DNA of 64,000 nucleotides from Ascidia mentula (lineage: Eukaryota; Chordata; Ascidiacea; Phlebobranchia; Ascidiidae): contig OX387200.1 in the NCBI GenBank assembly GCA_947561715.1, positions 20,648,501-20,712,500 on the forward strand. Reading direction: 5' to 3'. Below the pieces are notes generated by a model that had not been told where the DNA came from, did no database searches, and saw only the letters and a program-made list of their open reading frames with translations. Positions 23,958-44,400 of the stretch are shown one piece after another. The first letter of the stretch is position 1. The number at the start of each line of letters is the position of its first letter. A program made the translations under genes and the position numbers.

Positions 23958-26673
23958 TATGAAGGTTTTGTTTTACTCTCAAATTATTACCAGAAATACA
24001 GAAGACTAAACTGCTGCGTATCTGCGATGAAATCGCCATTATTACTTTCTCCTAAACCTACACTGGGACAATATACACTGTTCCCCTGCAGTCACCACAA
24101 GCCGTAACACTTGAGGTACACAGCCCGCATAGGGTACTAGAACTTCGCTTTACAGCATGCGCCGAGGTTGGCTGGCTATTCTTTGCCATCACAGTACTGG
24201 AATAAAGCAAACAGCTATAAGCCTACAGTTTGTTTAAATGTTAAACTGTAAACACTTCTAAGCCTAGACATACCAGAGGGAATTGGCTCAATTAACTAAC
24301 TGTGTCCAATATTAGCAAACCTAGACATAGCTATACCCTCGAAATTTACAACAACAGTGGCACTTGGTTGGGTGTTTGACCTTTGGCCAACCAGCGTTAA
24401 AACTTTAGTAATACTTCTAAAGTACCCTTAGCACAAAACCCCATGGCCAGCCACCTCAACACACAATACATCTCACTCTCTGTAATCGCTCGCCTTTTTT
24501 CAATGCTACAACGGATCGTATTCAGTCGCATTCAAAAGTTTGCTTTCAGGGAAGCAGCCTGAGGTTCCGAACTGGCTCAGCAATACAGCCGGGAATACTG
24601 TCGCTGTGGCTGCCTTTCCCTTCGTGATTATGACGCAACTTACCTGCTGAGCAGTAGAAAAAGTGCGTTCTCCCTGTAACAACGTTTGGGATCTCGGCGA
24701 TTCAATAATTGATACAGGAGAATGTCAACCTGTACCGTTAAATAGTGAACTCAATGTTACACTGGTGAGTTATATATAGCGTTTCGCTTCGCCCTGGATT
24801 GGTGCATTGAATGAATCCGTGGCATGCAATGCCTGTCCCTAAAGGAAAATACTACTACACCGGGGCACAAAGTTTTTTCCAAACTTGACCCACATATAAG
24901 TCTGTGTAAAACAGAAATCTGTGCGAATTTTAATGATTAGGCGTGAACAGGGCAACCACCTGTTATTTTTGTTTATATATTTAAGTTGAAATACTACACG
25001 AAATCGTAGCGTTAATATTCGCACAGATTTCTATGTTACATAGGCTTATATGTGGATCAAGTTTGGAAAAAACTTTGTGCCCCGGTGTAAAAGTATCTAC
25101 CGTCCCTAAAAGGCAATCGTTTTTTCACGTTTTAGGTTGGACAGCCTAACGTTAGGTTGGATGGTATATAACAGAGCATTTCTCTGTTTTCAATTGGTGA
25201 TCAGCGTCAAATTAACAACAATAAACAATCTTCTACTAATCATAACCGGTTGCGTCCAAGCCATGGGTCCATCTTATTTTACTTCCCAGCAAAAATAACC
25301 TCTAAATGCAATACCTGAAGTCAAGTTTTGGGCAACGCAAACTTCTCTGTGGAAAATATATGCCTATTTCAAGTCTCACGCTTATCACCATTGCCTGACA
25401 TTAGCTCCCCGCTTTCTCTGCTATTAGTTTATATACCTTCAGATGCAGTACAATACACCTCACGGTAATCAAGTGATTGTATTCATCGTTACAGTCCTCG
25501 TTTCCGCACTGTTCGAAGGCGCGAATTACCCGGGTCTACGCCTTCTCATGCTGCCCTACAGGCGCAACCATTTTATACAGCAAAGGGCAGTCTTAAGCCT
25601 AACAGAACTTTAGCCCGGGGTGCGAACGTACAGTCCTGTCTTTCCTTTTCACGCGTAAAAACCAGGTGTATCACCACTTGTATACAGCAAAATTAACTTT
25701 GGTACAACAACACATTTTACAATGCTTTATAACCTCCAAATTAACACAACAACTGTTTTCTGTTTTGCAAAAGTTGTCGGTTAATGTTAAAATTTTGATG
25801 CTTTACAGTCATTGTAGGCCGGTCAATCTGTTTGACTAAGCTCAGACAACGTATGGTACAACAAATAGCTTACGGGTGTTTGACTGGGCTTGCATAACAT
25901 CCGCGACATCATAGCCCGCAGCGACATCGCCTGAAGTGGAAGTGGTCTGCATGAAATTAAGGTTACACCGGAGATGAATGACATTGCGTGCAGATGTGGT
26001 GATTATTTACGCTAGCTTCCAGAGGATTTTGCCCAGGAATTTCCTATTAATCTGGTTAAAAATAATAAAAAGTATGGTGTAGGGGAATAATTAAAAACAA
26101 ACGCAACAACATTACAATATTTCCTGCAAAAAAACAACAACAGTGTGTTGTCCTTGCAAAATATAAACGAACAACCGGCCCAAGCAAATTTATTTAACCT
26201 CAAGGTGGCGGTAAGTGGCAACAAAACATTGCGTTCACTAGTGCGTGACGCTCGGTGTCGGGACAACAAGGACGCTCGACTACAAAAACCTTCAGACAAC
26301 CGAAGCTTTGGCAAAACGGTGCCTTGCAAGGTATTGTTCGGTTTAAAGCATAAAAATTATGCGTGAACTTGGCATTGGCTTATAAGTGCTTAGTGCCGAC
26401 ATCATAATGAAGTGTTGAAGTGTCCAGAATGGCATTAAATGATGCAATTTTGTTTTCAGTGGAATTGAGCTTTCAATTGTTACTCTGAAGTTACTTAAAT
26501 AAATTCCTTGCATTGAATGTTTGAATATTCAACATTGCAGTTTTATTGTGTAGCAGTTGCAATGTCCTTTCTGCATCAAAACTAATGTGGTTGTAACCAC
26601 AATTTTGCAATTTGTAATATTTTGTTTGTTAGGTCAATTACTGCAGTTTGGCAGTATTTTGTTATCAACAAAA
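23958..26673. other. Divergent intergenic region SLC22 / CAMK4
   Basis: This 2.7-kb spacer lies between the 5' ends of two divergent genes, so it should hold both promoters. I see no coding region. It contains foldback MITE copy B (24844-25101). Possible 5' splice acceptors for CAMK4 leader exons lie at 26632 (TTTGTTTGTTAG) and about 26646 (CTGCAG). I find no convincing TATA box. Confidence 0.5.
24844..25101. mobile_element. Foldback MITE, copy B (longer)
   Basis: This 258-bp non-coding element has terminal inverted repeats ending in TACACCGGG and long internal arms. 24862-24930 (CACAAAGTTTTTTCCAAAC onward to CTGTGCGAATTTT) is largely the reverse complement of 25016-25082. The arms hold CCCACATATAAG and its partner CTTATATGTGG. 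An unpaired centre (about 24931-25015) carries the CACGAAATCGTAGCGTTAAT block shared with copy A. Copy A can be derived from this form by two internal deletions. No transposase is present, so the family would be mobilised in trans. Confidence 0.78.
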
Positions 26674-34643
<7,970 letters not shown>

Positions 34644-37600
34644 AAGAAGACGATGATTTGATGTCAGTTTCGACTCCCACTCATCCATGATCGATTTAGA
34701 CAATTTATTGGAGATGATCTTTCTGCAATTTCTTGCATACATAGACGTTTGTTTCTTCACACAGAACAACCATCCAAAGGGTCTTTACGGACTCTTTTAC
34801 GGATGACTAGTTTTCATACAAATTAAATCGTTAAAATCTTGTCGGATTTTTGATTCCTTGAACACAAAATAGACAAAACAAAATTTAGAACAAGAACATA
34901 ATTGCCTTTAGCGGTGGCTGACAACGCCGGTTGGTGATTTTAAACATTTTTCGTGTTACTGTCGTCTGTGCCACCACTGTAACGGTTGTTTGTTACATCG
35001 ATTTTAAAATGCCCGAACGATTACCTGGGAATGCGGGTAACCTGAAGGCCAGGCCTCGTTTTATTGCATACCGTCCATTGTCTTGTATTATAAAGTATTT
35101 GTACAATCCGTCCATCTGTGGTTACACTGTGTGAACCGTGCTCTGTTCCATGTCATGTGTTCAAACCTCATTCTAACATCACCACATTTCCAACTAAATT
35201 TATCGCGTTGCTGATTGGTTGACCGCCGTTAACTTCACGTTTGTTCATTTGTTACCTTTTAAACCTCGTTTTAATGTCGATTTAAAATTATTGCACACTT
35301 CCGTTCAAACGGACGCGAGACATTCGCACGAGGTTGTGGATTATTCTGATCTTTCACCATTAAACATTTTGATCAATGAGTCAATTAGTGAATTCGGCTT
35401 AATAGCAGAAACCACGTAGTTTTCCTTGGAGGTTTAACACCGTTTTGAAATTGTTTCTGAACCTCTTCCATACGCAACCCACTTCTTCTTCTGGTCAAAA
35501 ACGGCACAGTCCTTTATAACCAGACCTTTTTGTTCAGGAGTTTAAATGAAATTATTGAGGTACCGAGCATTTGCGACAGATATCGCTCAGATCCACTTGC
35601 TAAGGATTACAGATTTGCGCAATAGCTCTTTAAAACTGACTATTGATGTTTGTTCAATATTTGAATGACAAATTTGAAGGTTTTAATTTAAAGATTAAAA
35701 ACTGTTTGTTTGTGGCAACTTTTAACCACCATAAAGTTGTGTTCATAATCCAGTGCAAATATTTCAACCGATTTATTTTCGGAAGGATTACCTAATAATA
35801 CTCCTTGGCCGCAAGCATCTTATTTAATATAACTTCAACGAAGACCACAAGTTTGAATAAACGAGAGAAAAATATCAACGTGGATTGGACCAACTACATC
35901 CAATATTGCAACTAAAAACCTAAATGGTTGACCATAAGGGACATTAAAATAGCGTTTTAAACGTTTCTACACTAGGTGATGCACGAGATCTTTGTTAACA
36001 AGAACCCTCTGGGCGTCTTCATACGTACACCAATGTGCCCACCCCCCAACAATCGTCATGCATGTCTTTGTCAGGACAAAAAAGTTTACGAGCAGGGACC
36101 TTTTTTTCGGAGAGGTTCAAATTGATGGTTCCCAGGATTCACATGGGAAATAGAGGCTTTTTTCAGCATTAAGTAATCTATAGCCATGAAAATCCCTTCA
36201 AAAAAAACCATGCCTAATTACCCGATATATAGGATTTGTTACACAAAGAACAACCGAAATACGAATGGAAACTAACATGATTGAACTTAGCGTTACATTT
36301 GCAATCGAATGCACCATTAACAGAACACACTATTTTGTTCCTTTCAGTCGATTTCACTGAAATAACGGCAACTGCTGAGTCAATAGTATTCTGCATGTTC
36401 TTTTATTTCCTTGTTGTCATTTATCAGTATTTCATCACCATCATAAGAAATATGAACATATCGTGCTGGGTTTAGCCTGGGAATGATAACTCCCGAATGT
36501 CGTAACGCCCTGTTACGCAATGCGTGCGTCGAAAAATATCGTCCTCGCACGATTTCTGTGGTTTTGGTTTCGTACGATGGGAAGTTATTTCCCACCAGAG
36601 GTGAGGATAGGGACAGAGCCTTCCATCACTTATCTCAATGAAACGTCATTCCCCAACTCGTTTTGCCAAGTCATGTTTACACAGGCATCAATACAGTCTC
36701 GGCGTTTTCTTGTGAATGGTTGGCAGACAAGAGTGCATTGATTTCACCATGGGAAGATTCTATTTTGGGGTTCCGTCGATTCCTTTCCAAAGTGGCGTCG
36801 AAACGGCCACGAAATTCCGACAGCTCAATTCAATCATCATAGTCATATTTCTCAATAGGTACAAGCAGACTTCAGTCACTTCCAAAACTCGAATAAACGC
36901 GCTTTCTTTCAATGGTAGGAGTTTTGCTTTAATATAAAACTTATCTGTCTCAAAATGTAACAAGCAACGGATATTATATTGATACATAGAGGTTTTAAAA
37001 GTTCGCCACTAAGGATCGCGCAGGAGCTAGACTCGGCCAATCGGTATCAGTTCGAATGCGAGAACCCGAGTCAAACAGAAAAAACCTAAACTATCACACT
37101 CCACTATAACCAACAAACAACAGGACGCCTAATGTTATGGGAAATAATGAAATGTTTGGCCACCTTTTGCGCGATGTTACGTCAAATTTTCTAACGCCTA
37201 CCATATTAGGAATTTGCTCGTTTCGTTGGCTCATAGCTGTGAAGTGACCCTAGAAATTGATCAATAACATCGCCATCAGTGATAATGCCATTCGCGGTGG
37301 CCCTTTTAACCAGAGCTTTCCAAGTTCCGACCAGAGGCACGCAATCGACCAATAAACGGAACACGCAGAAGTACATGTGCGTCAGAGTAGGTTTGGACGC
37401 CCACGGGCATTCCGTTGGGTCGAATCCGGATCAAGGCGACACCTTTTAAAGCGTCAACGTCGTCCGCGAAGGTTTCGCCACTCGAAAATGCAACCGTGAC
37501 GTAACGCAAGTCCCCATTTATGACGTAACAACAAGCGACCCTCGGGTCAGCCCACCCATGTGCAGATATGGGCGTGGAGCGAAATGCTGACGCCGTCACC

Positions 37601-38488
37601 GAACTCCTTTTTTCTTCGGTGGTTTTGGCGTGTTATATAAAGGCAGGCGATCCATTTCCATCGGGAACCTGGAGCCCAGATCGGGCGGAGGTCGATAGAT
37701 GATACGAAAGGTGTAGCGGGAAACGTGCATTCAGATAAACGACGGGAAGATCAAACAAGGACTTTGCTCAACTTTCAGATAGGAACAAGATGCTAGGAGT
37801 GTTTGAAACTAAATGGCAATTTTGCCGGGCAAAGTATGCAGGGCGGGGACCACTTCAAAACTCTTTAAAACTACAATTATTTTTTTAGCCACAAAACGTA
37901 CAGGGCACGTGGGTTTAAAGATGACCTCCTAAACTGTGTAAGTTTTGACCGTTTTGCGCAATGAAATTTAAGTCACACGAATTCAAAACCGTAAAGCTCC
38001 AGCCTAAAATCGCTTGTGTTAGTCATTGAAAAGGCTTAAAGTCAGTTCGAAATAGCTTGAATGCCAGCGCCCGTGGGTGCTATGTTGTGAGTTGTTTGCA
38101 TTACTGATTACACTGATTAGCGAGGCGCACACGCGACTGTGTCATCGAGCGAAGATTGTGTACTGTGTATTTAACGTGGTCGGATTGAGGTTGCGAGACC
38201 AGCTCAACACATTAATTTACAAAGAGCACTTTTCAGATGATTATTGGCGAATAAACAGAATTAATTTTACGTGGTCACAGAGAGGTTAAAATCGCATCGG
38301 CTATAGAGAATTATACGATTAAAGGTTCGTGACATTCACAGATCGGTGTGAAATCGAATTTGCGGCTTCACTATTAGGTTTAGTTGATGTAAATTCTTCG
38401 GGTTAACAACAAAACGTCATATTTTTCTAACTTACGTCTTACGTTTTTAGATTTACGTAAAACATTTGCAGAACTGAACGAAGAAACA
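34644..38488. other. Intergenic region CAMK4 to IGFBP-domain gene
   Basis: This 3.8-kb region begins with the CAMK4 3' UTR. Up to about 37200 it is AT-rich without a supported gene. From about 37290 to 37720 it is more GC/CpG-rich and includes a TATA-box candidate (37634). The same block has a 97-codon antisense frame (37306-37599) with no family I recognise. Tandem-like acceptors at 38450 (TTTTTAG) and 38471 (TTTGCAG) precede the next ATG. Confidence 0.5.
37634..37643 (+). promoter_or_regulatory. TATA-box candidate for IGFBP-domain gene
   Basis: TATATAAAGG lies in a GC-rich block on the + strand, 855 bp upstream of the next ATG. The gap would be explained by a 5' UTR intron ending at the TTTGCAG acceptor (38471), 17 nt before the ATG. 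The leader exon itself is inferred. Confidence 0.45.
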
Positions 38489-41400
38489 ATGCAACTCCTT
38501 CAAACCTTCTCATTTGTTTTTGTCGTTCTCGCGCTTTCGAGAGCTGACGAATTTGACGTGGAAATCGACTGCGATCCATCCATGAATTCAGGATGCGACA
38601 ACAAAGAGGAGGAGGTCGCGACTCCTTCCTCCGAAAGTCTTTCTCCAATCTTCGATCTAGGAAGAGAAACGTCTCCCCGGCACCAAAGGAACAATATTCC
38701 TCATCTTTCCATCGATGATGATCGTACATCGGATGACTCAACAACCATTCCTCCTGGTAAACGTTCCATCAATCTTCCTTCGGATGAACCAACATCCATT
38801 CCTCCTGGTAAACCTTCAATCAATCTTCCTTCGGATGAACCAACATCCAGGAGAGGGCACCGGGGTCCGAAAAGAGGAAAAGGTAAAAAAAAAGAACGAA
38901 ATCGCGGGAAAAAGAGCAAGAAGCCGAAAAAAACTAAAAAGGTTCCAACCGGCACAACAGGAATGACCCGACCGACCAACGCCAGCTTTGAGGAGACTGT
39001 CAGTACAAGTGAACCGAACTGCCCGAGCAGTTGTGCGCTTCTCCCGTGCCCAAAGACTGACTTAAACAACTGCAGAGGAGGTCTGGTTTACGGTTACTGC
39101 AACTGCTGCAAGCAATGCGCCAAAGTGGAGGGCGAGGAGTGCGGGGGAACTCACCTTCATTTCGGGAAATGCGACCGTGGGTTGAAGTGCAACGTCGAAA
39201 CGCTTTGGCCGACGGACGAACGCATTGTGACGACCAGGAACACTCCAGAGGACAGTAAAGGAGTATGCACAAAAGGTGAGTGACTACTTGTTGTTTCAAT
39301 ATGCAAAGTTCAACACAGAGCGGCTGTATTAGCAAGGGTATGATCTAGAGGTTCCGAAATACTGGATCGCGGCGCAGGCTAACTTGGGGCTTTAGGAATT
39401 TTATTTCCATATCACACTGCGTGGCGTTTCAGCTACTGCACTAAGCAAAAAAAGAGTATAAGTAGTTGTGTACAGTAAGTTTGGAATCACTGACAAAAAC
39501 AAACGAAAGACGTAAATCCTGGGATTGAATCAAAGTCCAAACATCTGTTTTCAGTGAGATCGTTCCATTTTTATAAAAAAACATGTATTTGATTTGTGAA
39601 ATTTATGTATTTTTTTTGAAGCAGGTTAACCGCACTAGTTTATAAATACCGTCCACAAACTTTAAATTCCAATTTCCAATGGTTGGCGCTGTCGCTTGTG
39701 CTGGACCAGCAGAATTACAACAACCGCGGACAAAATATTCCTTGTACACAACCTACACCCATCTTTAAACACTCAGTTTGCACTTAAACCAGTAGGCGTG
39801 GCCAATTCGCCAGTAGAGACGAATGCCACTCTGCTGTCCATCCCCAGGGTCGCATGTTACTCTCCGTGTACGACAAGCTTTCAGTCTATTTACAATACGA
39901 GTGTCCAGTCGCAGCAAAGGCGGGAAGTTGTCACTAGAAAGACCCGATGGCGGCGGAGTTTCAAGTGGATAAGCGGTCTGCAAACGAAACCCGAAGCTCA
40001 ACAAACAGGGCCTTGCGCTGCTTTTAATTATTCAACGCCGCACCAGACTACAGGGGTCGTTGTAAGAGGACCAGAAGTGACGTCACAAGCAACGACATCG
40101 TGGCTCCAGATAGAGTTTGAGCGTTGGTAAAAAACTAAAGGTTGTACATCGCCCACATTGTTTATAGTTACGCTGTATTGTGTACGGAATTGTTTGCCTC
40201 GAGTCAAGTGACTTTTGAGCGGTTAACTGCAGGCGCTGCAGGGTCCTTAACCGGAAGATCAATCACGGGGTACAAGCAGCTGTCAATGTGACCGGGGTTC
40301 TCTTTAAATCGATACGGCTTGTCGATTAATGCGCTCTCGAAATCGAACAATAATTAGTCGGATCGCTCGAGTCACCTCTCATGCTACGGAACGGGTCCCT
40401 CTGTTTTCTGTAAAGTTTACACAGTTACGTCACTGCGCCCGTTGAGACAATGGCGGTCGATTAATTGGAAAGGAGGGGAGGACTGTTGAACGACGATCAA
40501 GAGCCGGTAGGGGAAAATCAGGCAGGTGCTTGGTGCTGATGATGGCGATGGTATGCTAAGGATGCGGCGGTTCGCTGTACACACATGGTGATGACTAGCT
40601 TGTAAAAAACTTACATCGCGTAAATAATCATTAATGTTCACTTGACACAAGGCCGTTAATGCATTACGTCACTCATGTTTGTGTGGGGCTAAATCACAGT
40701 TTTTAATTAACGCGAAGTTTGCATTCTCGTCAAAACGTTTCGCCGATTTCCTGTGAGGGAATTTCGAGTCGGTAGCGGTAGTTATGAATCATGCGCCATC
40801 ATGTTAACAATGTTCCTGTATCAACGTATTGATTTATTTTAATTGCTCTCCCGTGTGGTTGCGTAAATCACAGTAGGAAATGACTCCAACCTCCGCACAC
40901 ATTGCTGTATTGTTGCACGTGACCACATGGTTTCGCTGTAACAAGAATGGTTTGGTATAAAAACATAAACCAACCAACTCACTATAACGTTCACGTAATG
41001 TGTCAGAAGTATAATCATTGTGATCTAACAACATTTTCACTATTTCAGTTTTTGTCTAAAATTCATTTTGGTTTTTCTAATTACTAATTTAATGAGAATT
41101 ATAACAATGACGACCAAACTTAGTTACACCTTTATTGCTTGGAGACGTAGTTCTCTCAGAAAACAAAAACAAATTTAAAACAAGACTGACAAAATATTTC
41201 TCACCGCAAAATTCACCAACATAAAATTTACCAAATCACGTATTTTTTTTCCTTCAAAATTATACCTAGAATTAAAGTTTACAGCAAAGTGAGTCGGTAG
41301 ACACGAGTGTTGTTGGTTAAACTTCTCAGCCTCTAGCTTGGCTTTCGGTGACAGTTGATTAATTTGCCGCTGATTTGTTTGTTCGCAAACCCGGGGCGCT

Positions 41401-44400
41401 TTAACGTGAGATCAGATATACAGAGTTACACCGCCATACCTGCCTATGACGCGCGTTTGACCAACGAAGTCGGAATCTCTATTCGGAAGTCGCCAGACAG
41501 GATCACACGGACCCGCTTGATTAATGCGTTAATGATCACAGTGTTTCAGGTGTCTTATCATTGGCAGCGGATACTGTGGATGGTTACTAGCGTGGACACT
41601 GCTGTGCAAACAAATAGGCGGTGTGATGTGACGCTCCTGTCGCGTTTACTGTTCGATACCGGCTTGCTGGCTGACTGGAACGACATGTTTGTGTCGAGGT
41701 TATATTTACTGTTGTCGATCTGCTGCGTAATGCTGATGGCGAGTATTTCGGTCACGTGGTATTTTTGATGACATGATAAGGCGATGCAGGCCCTACGATG
41801 AGGGCGTATAGTCGGTGCGGCACACCAGGGGCCATACCAGTTTAGGAGGGTGGGGGCATGGATAGAAAAAGGGGGCCATGAACGCCATTGTTTGCTTTGA
41901 AACCAAGGGATGTCTGTTAAAGGCTGGATTCCACCTATAATTTCATGTGGTCTCCATGAGACCGACATATTGTTTCTCTCACGGGGCACGAAGGCGATAT
42001 GAGTTTCATGTTCCGGGAAAGCAAACCAAGGAAAAGTCCATTTTTGGTTTTAGCTTGAACAAAAACTGTTTTAATTTAATTCTCTTTGACTGGGTTGACG
42101 TTTTAAAAACACACCTTCCACTGACAGCGGTGTGTGCGCTCACACAGGTCTTGGGATCTTCGATAAAAGTTTTGTCGTAACTGATTTCTGGGAGTAACCT
42201 TAATATGTAAACATAATTATCCAATTCACAAACGTACGACTGCCGTGGTATAGATTTTACAACGGAACGTTCTTTTCCTATGTTTAATATGTGGGAACAG
42301 TGCAGCCCGAAATATTTCGTGGGGGCAAATATTTTTGCGGTTTAAATTGAAATAGTTTTTGGTTTTAAATCCCTCCCAATAAAGCAGAAAATGGATGGGT
42401 GTAGTTTATGGAAAACTATTCAAAAAATAAAAGCCACATATAACTGCCGCGTATTCGAAAAACCCAAACTTACATATCTTTAGCGAATAAATTTGGGAGG
42501 GGCCATAGCTATACGTCGCTGTGTGATCCTTTAGTTTCATATGACACAGAATGACCGTCCACACAAATCCACTTAATTGAATTTAATCGTCTATGGAAAT
42601 GCAGAGTCAAAAATCAAGCAGCATACACAACTTTTATGTTGACGTACATTTGCATTTGACAACACACACACAAGCTACGCCCACATGTCTACATGTGACC
42701 CGCCTTTAACGCAAGATATATCGTAAGATCACCTTGCGATTTCAAACCGCTCTCGACCGCCATGAGATTTCTGCAGGCGCGGCTTTGATTTTGTTTACAC
42801 TCAAGTACAAATAGGAAATTAAGTGTGGATTGTGGTGATGAATGTCAACGCTAATTGGGTCAAAATATAAGCAGAAAGTGTGATTGGATTTGAAACCAAA
42901 ACATAGACGTACACGTCCAAATACTGAATATCCACAGGGAGAGGCCAAACTTTAAAAATAGCAGAGCCGTCAGTTAGAAGGTGTGTACACAAGGTAAACG
43001 TCGAGCTTATCTCCAGTTAGGGTTCCGCATGATTTCAAAGGAAAAACCAGTGGAGGTTTTTGCTGATAGGACGAACGACACGTGCTGTGTTTTGGTAACG
43101 CGCGTTTGTCAAACCGGCGGTTTCTGATCTGTGGTTTATATGCGTTTCTCTTTATGTTTTAACTTACACTCAATTCGAGTAGGCTTTAATGCGCGTATTG
43201 TCTGTCTTTTCGACTACGTCCACAAGCACAGAGAAGTTGGGATATTGACTTAACGTTATTTTAGTTCTGTCATCTCCACCAACTTCTTTACACTCCCGTG
43301 CGCCAGGGTTCATGCCGAAGTTTATCGAAATATTTCTTGTTACGTAACAATGTGTATTGTTCGTTGGCATAACGACGGGAAGCAAACATGGTCAAAACGC
43401 GGAAATTTTCGGCCGAGAAAAACACGACGTACGTGGTATGACGTAACCACAGCTGCGTGGCTCAGAATCCGGTAGTGATTGGAGGAGAAAACGCGCAACG
43501 GTGATCGCGGTTTCGAGATTTGTCGCCGACAATCGCGGTTTGGTTTTGTCCCGACCTGGCTACAGGTAATGATTTGGAAACGGAGTCTCAACAAAAAATG
43601 AGAAAAACGCCTCACGCTCGAGAGTTCGCTGTCTGGCGACCAACACACTTGTGGTGTCGCGTAGTCGCTAAAACAGCTGCGTCGCCAATAGAGAGGACGC
43701 GGTTGCGCCATATTTTCTTCCCCCCGATCCTGGAACCGTGTGAAAGTGAAGATCGGTTGTTCTTAATTCAAGTGTTTTTCGATCGCTTCCAGCCATCCGT
43801 CATAGTTCGTTCATAGCTTGTTTGCTCAGTTCATTGTCGCCTTTTATGAATTTCGAGGAAGACAAACCCGCCCAGGGCATTTTTTCCGATTGTTGGTCGC
43901 AACAATATACACACACTACCGATTGAAAATGGAAAACCCTGAAAACTGTTCCTGTTTGACGCTCACACGAAGGCATCAGTTAAAACGCAACGCACTATTA
44001 CGAATATTTCCATTAAAACTTAATAATCTGTTCTTCTGGCAAAAGAACAGATTATTAAGTTACAATATGCCTGGCAGCAACAAAAACATTAAATTTCCGA
44101 TAAAATTTCCCTATTTGTTTTAGTTGTGTATGTTTCTCAAAATTGCGTTCCTAAAATTACGCCTGGAGCTGACGACTGGTGTAATATTTGCGGTCATCGT
44201 CCAAAGATGGTGTGGTTTTTGATGCTTTCACAATTGCGGTGAAAGTTGCAAAACACATAAATGCTCTTCACAACTTCTTCTAAACTTCATCAATTACGTT
44301 CGGTGCGGTAAAGGGTTTTCAAACATTCGATGCAAAAAAACACCTCCCTCGTTACGGCAACTTTCCGACACCCTAAAAAGGCGTCGCCTTGGCCTTAGAC

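Noticed and set aside
39696..40130. 144-codon + strand frame
   Set aside because: It is intronic in the IGFBP gene, with no domain, no plausible splice sites and antisense overlap.
41558..41989. 143-codon - strand frame
   Set aside because: It is intronic, with no splice context or recognisable family, and an overlapping + strand frame of similar length.
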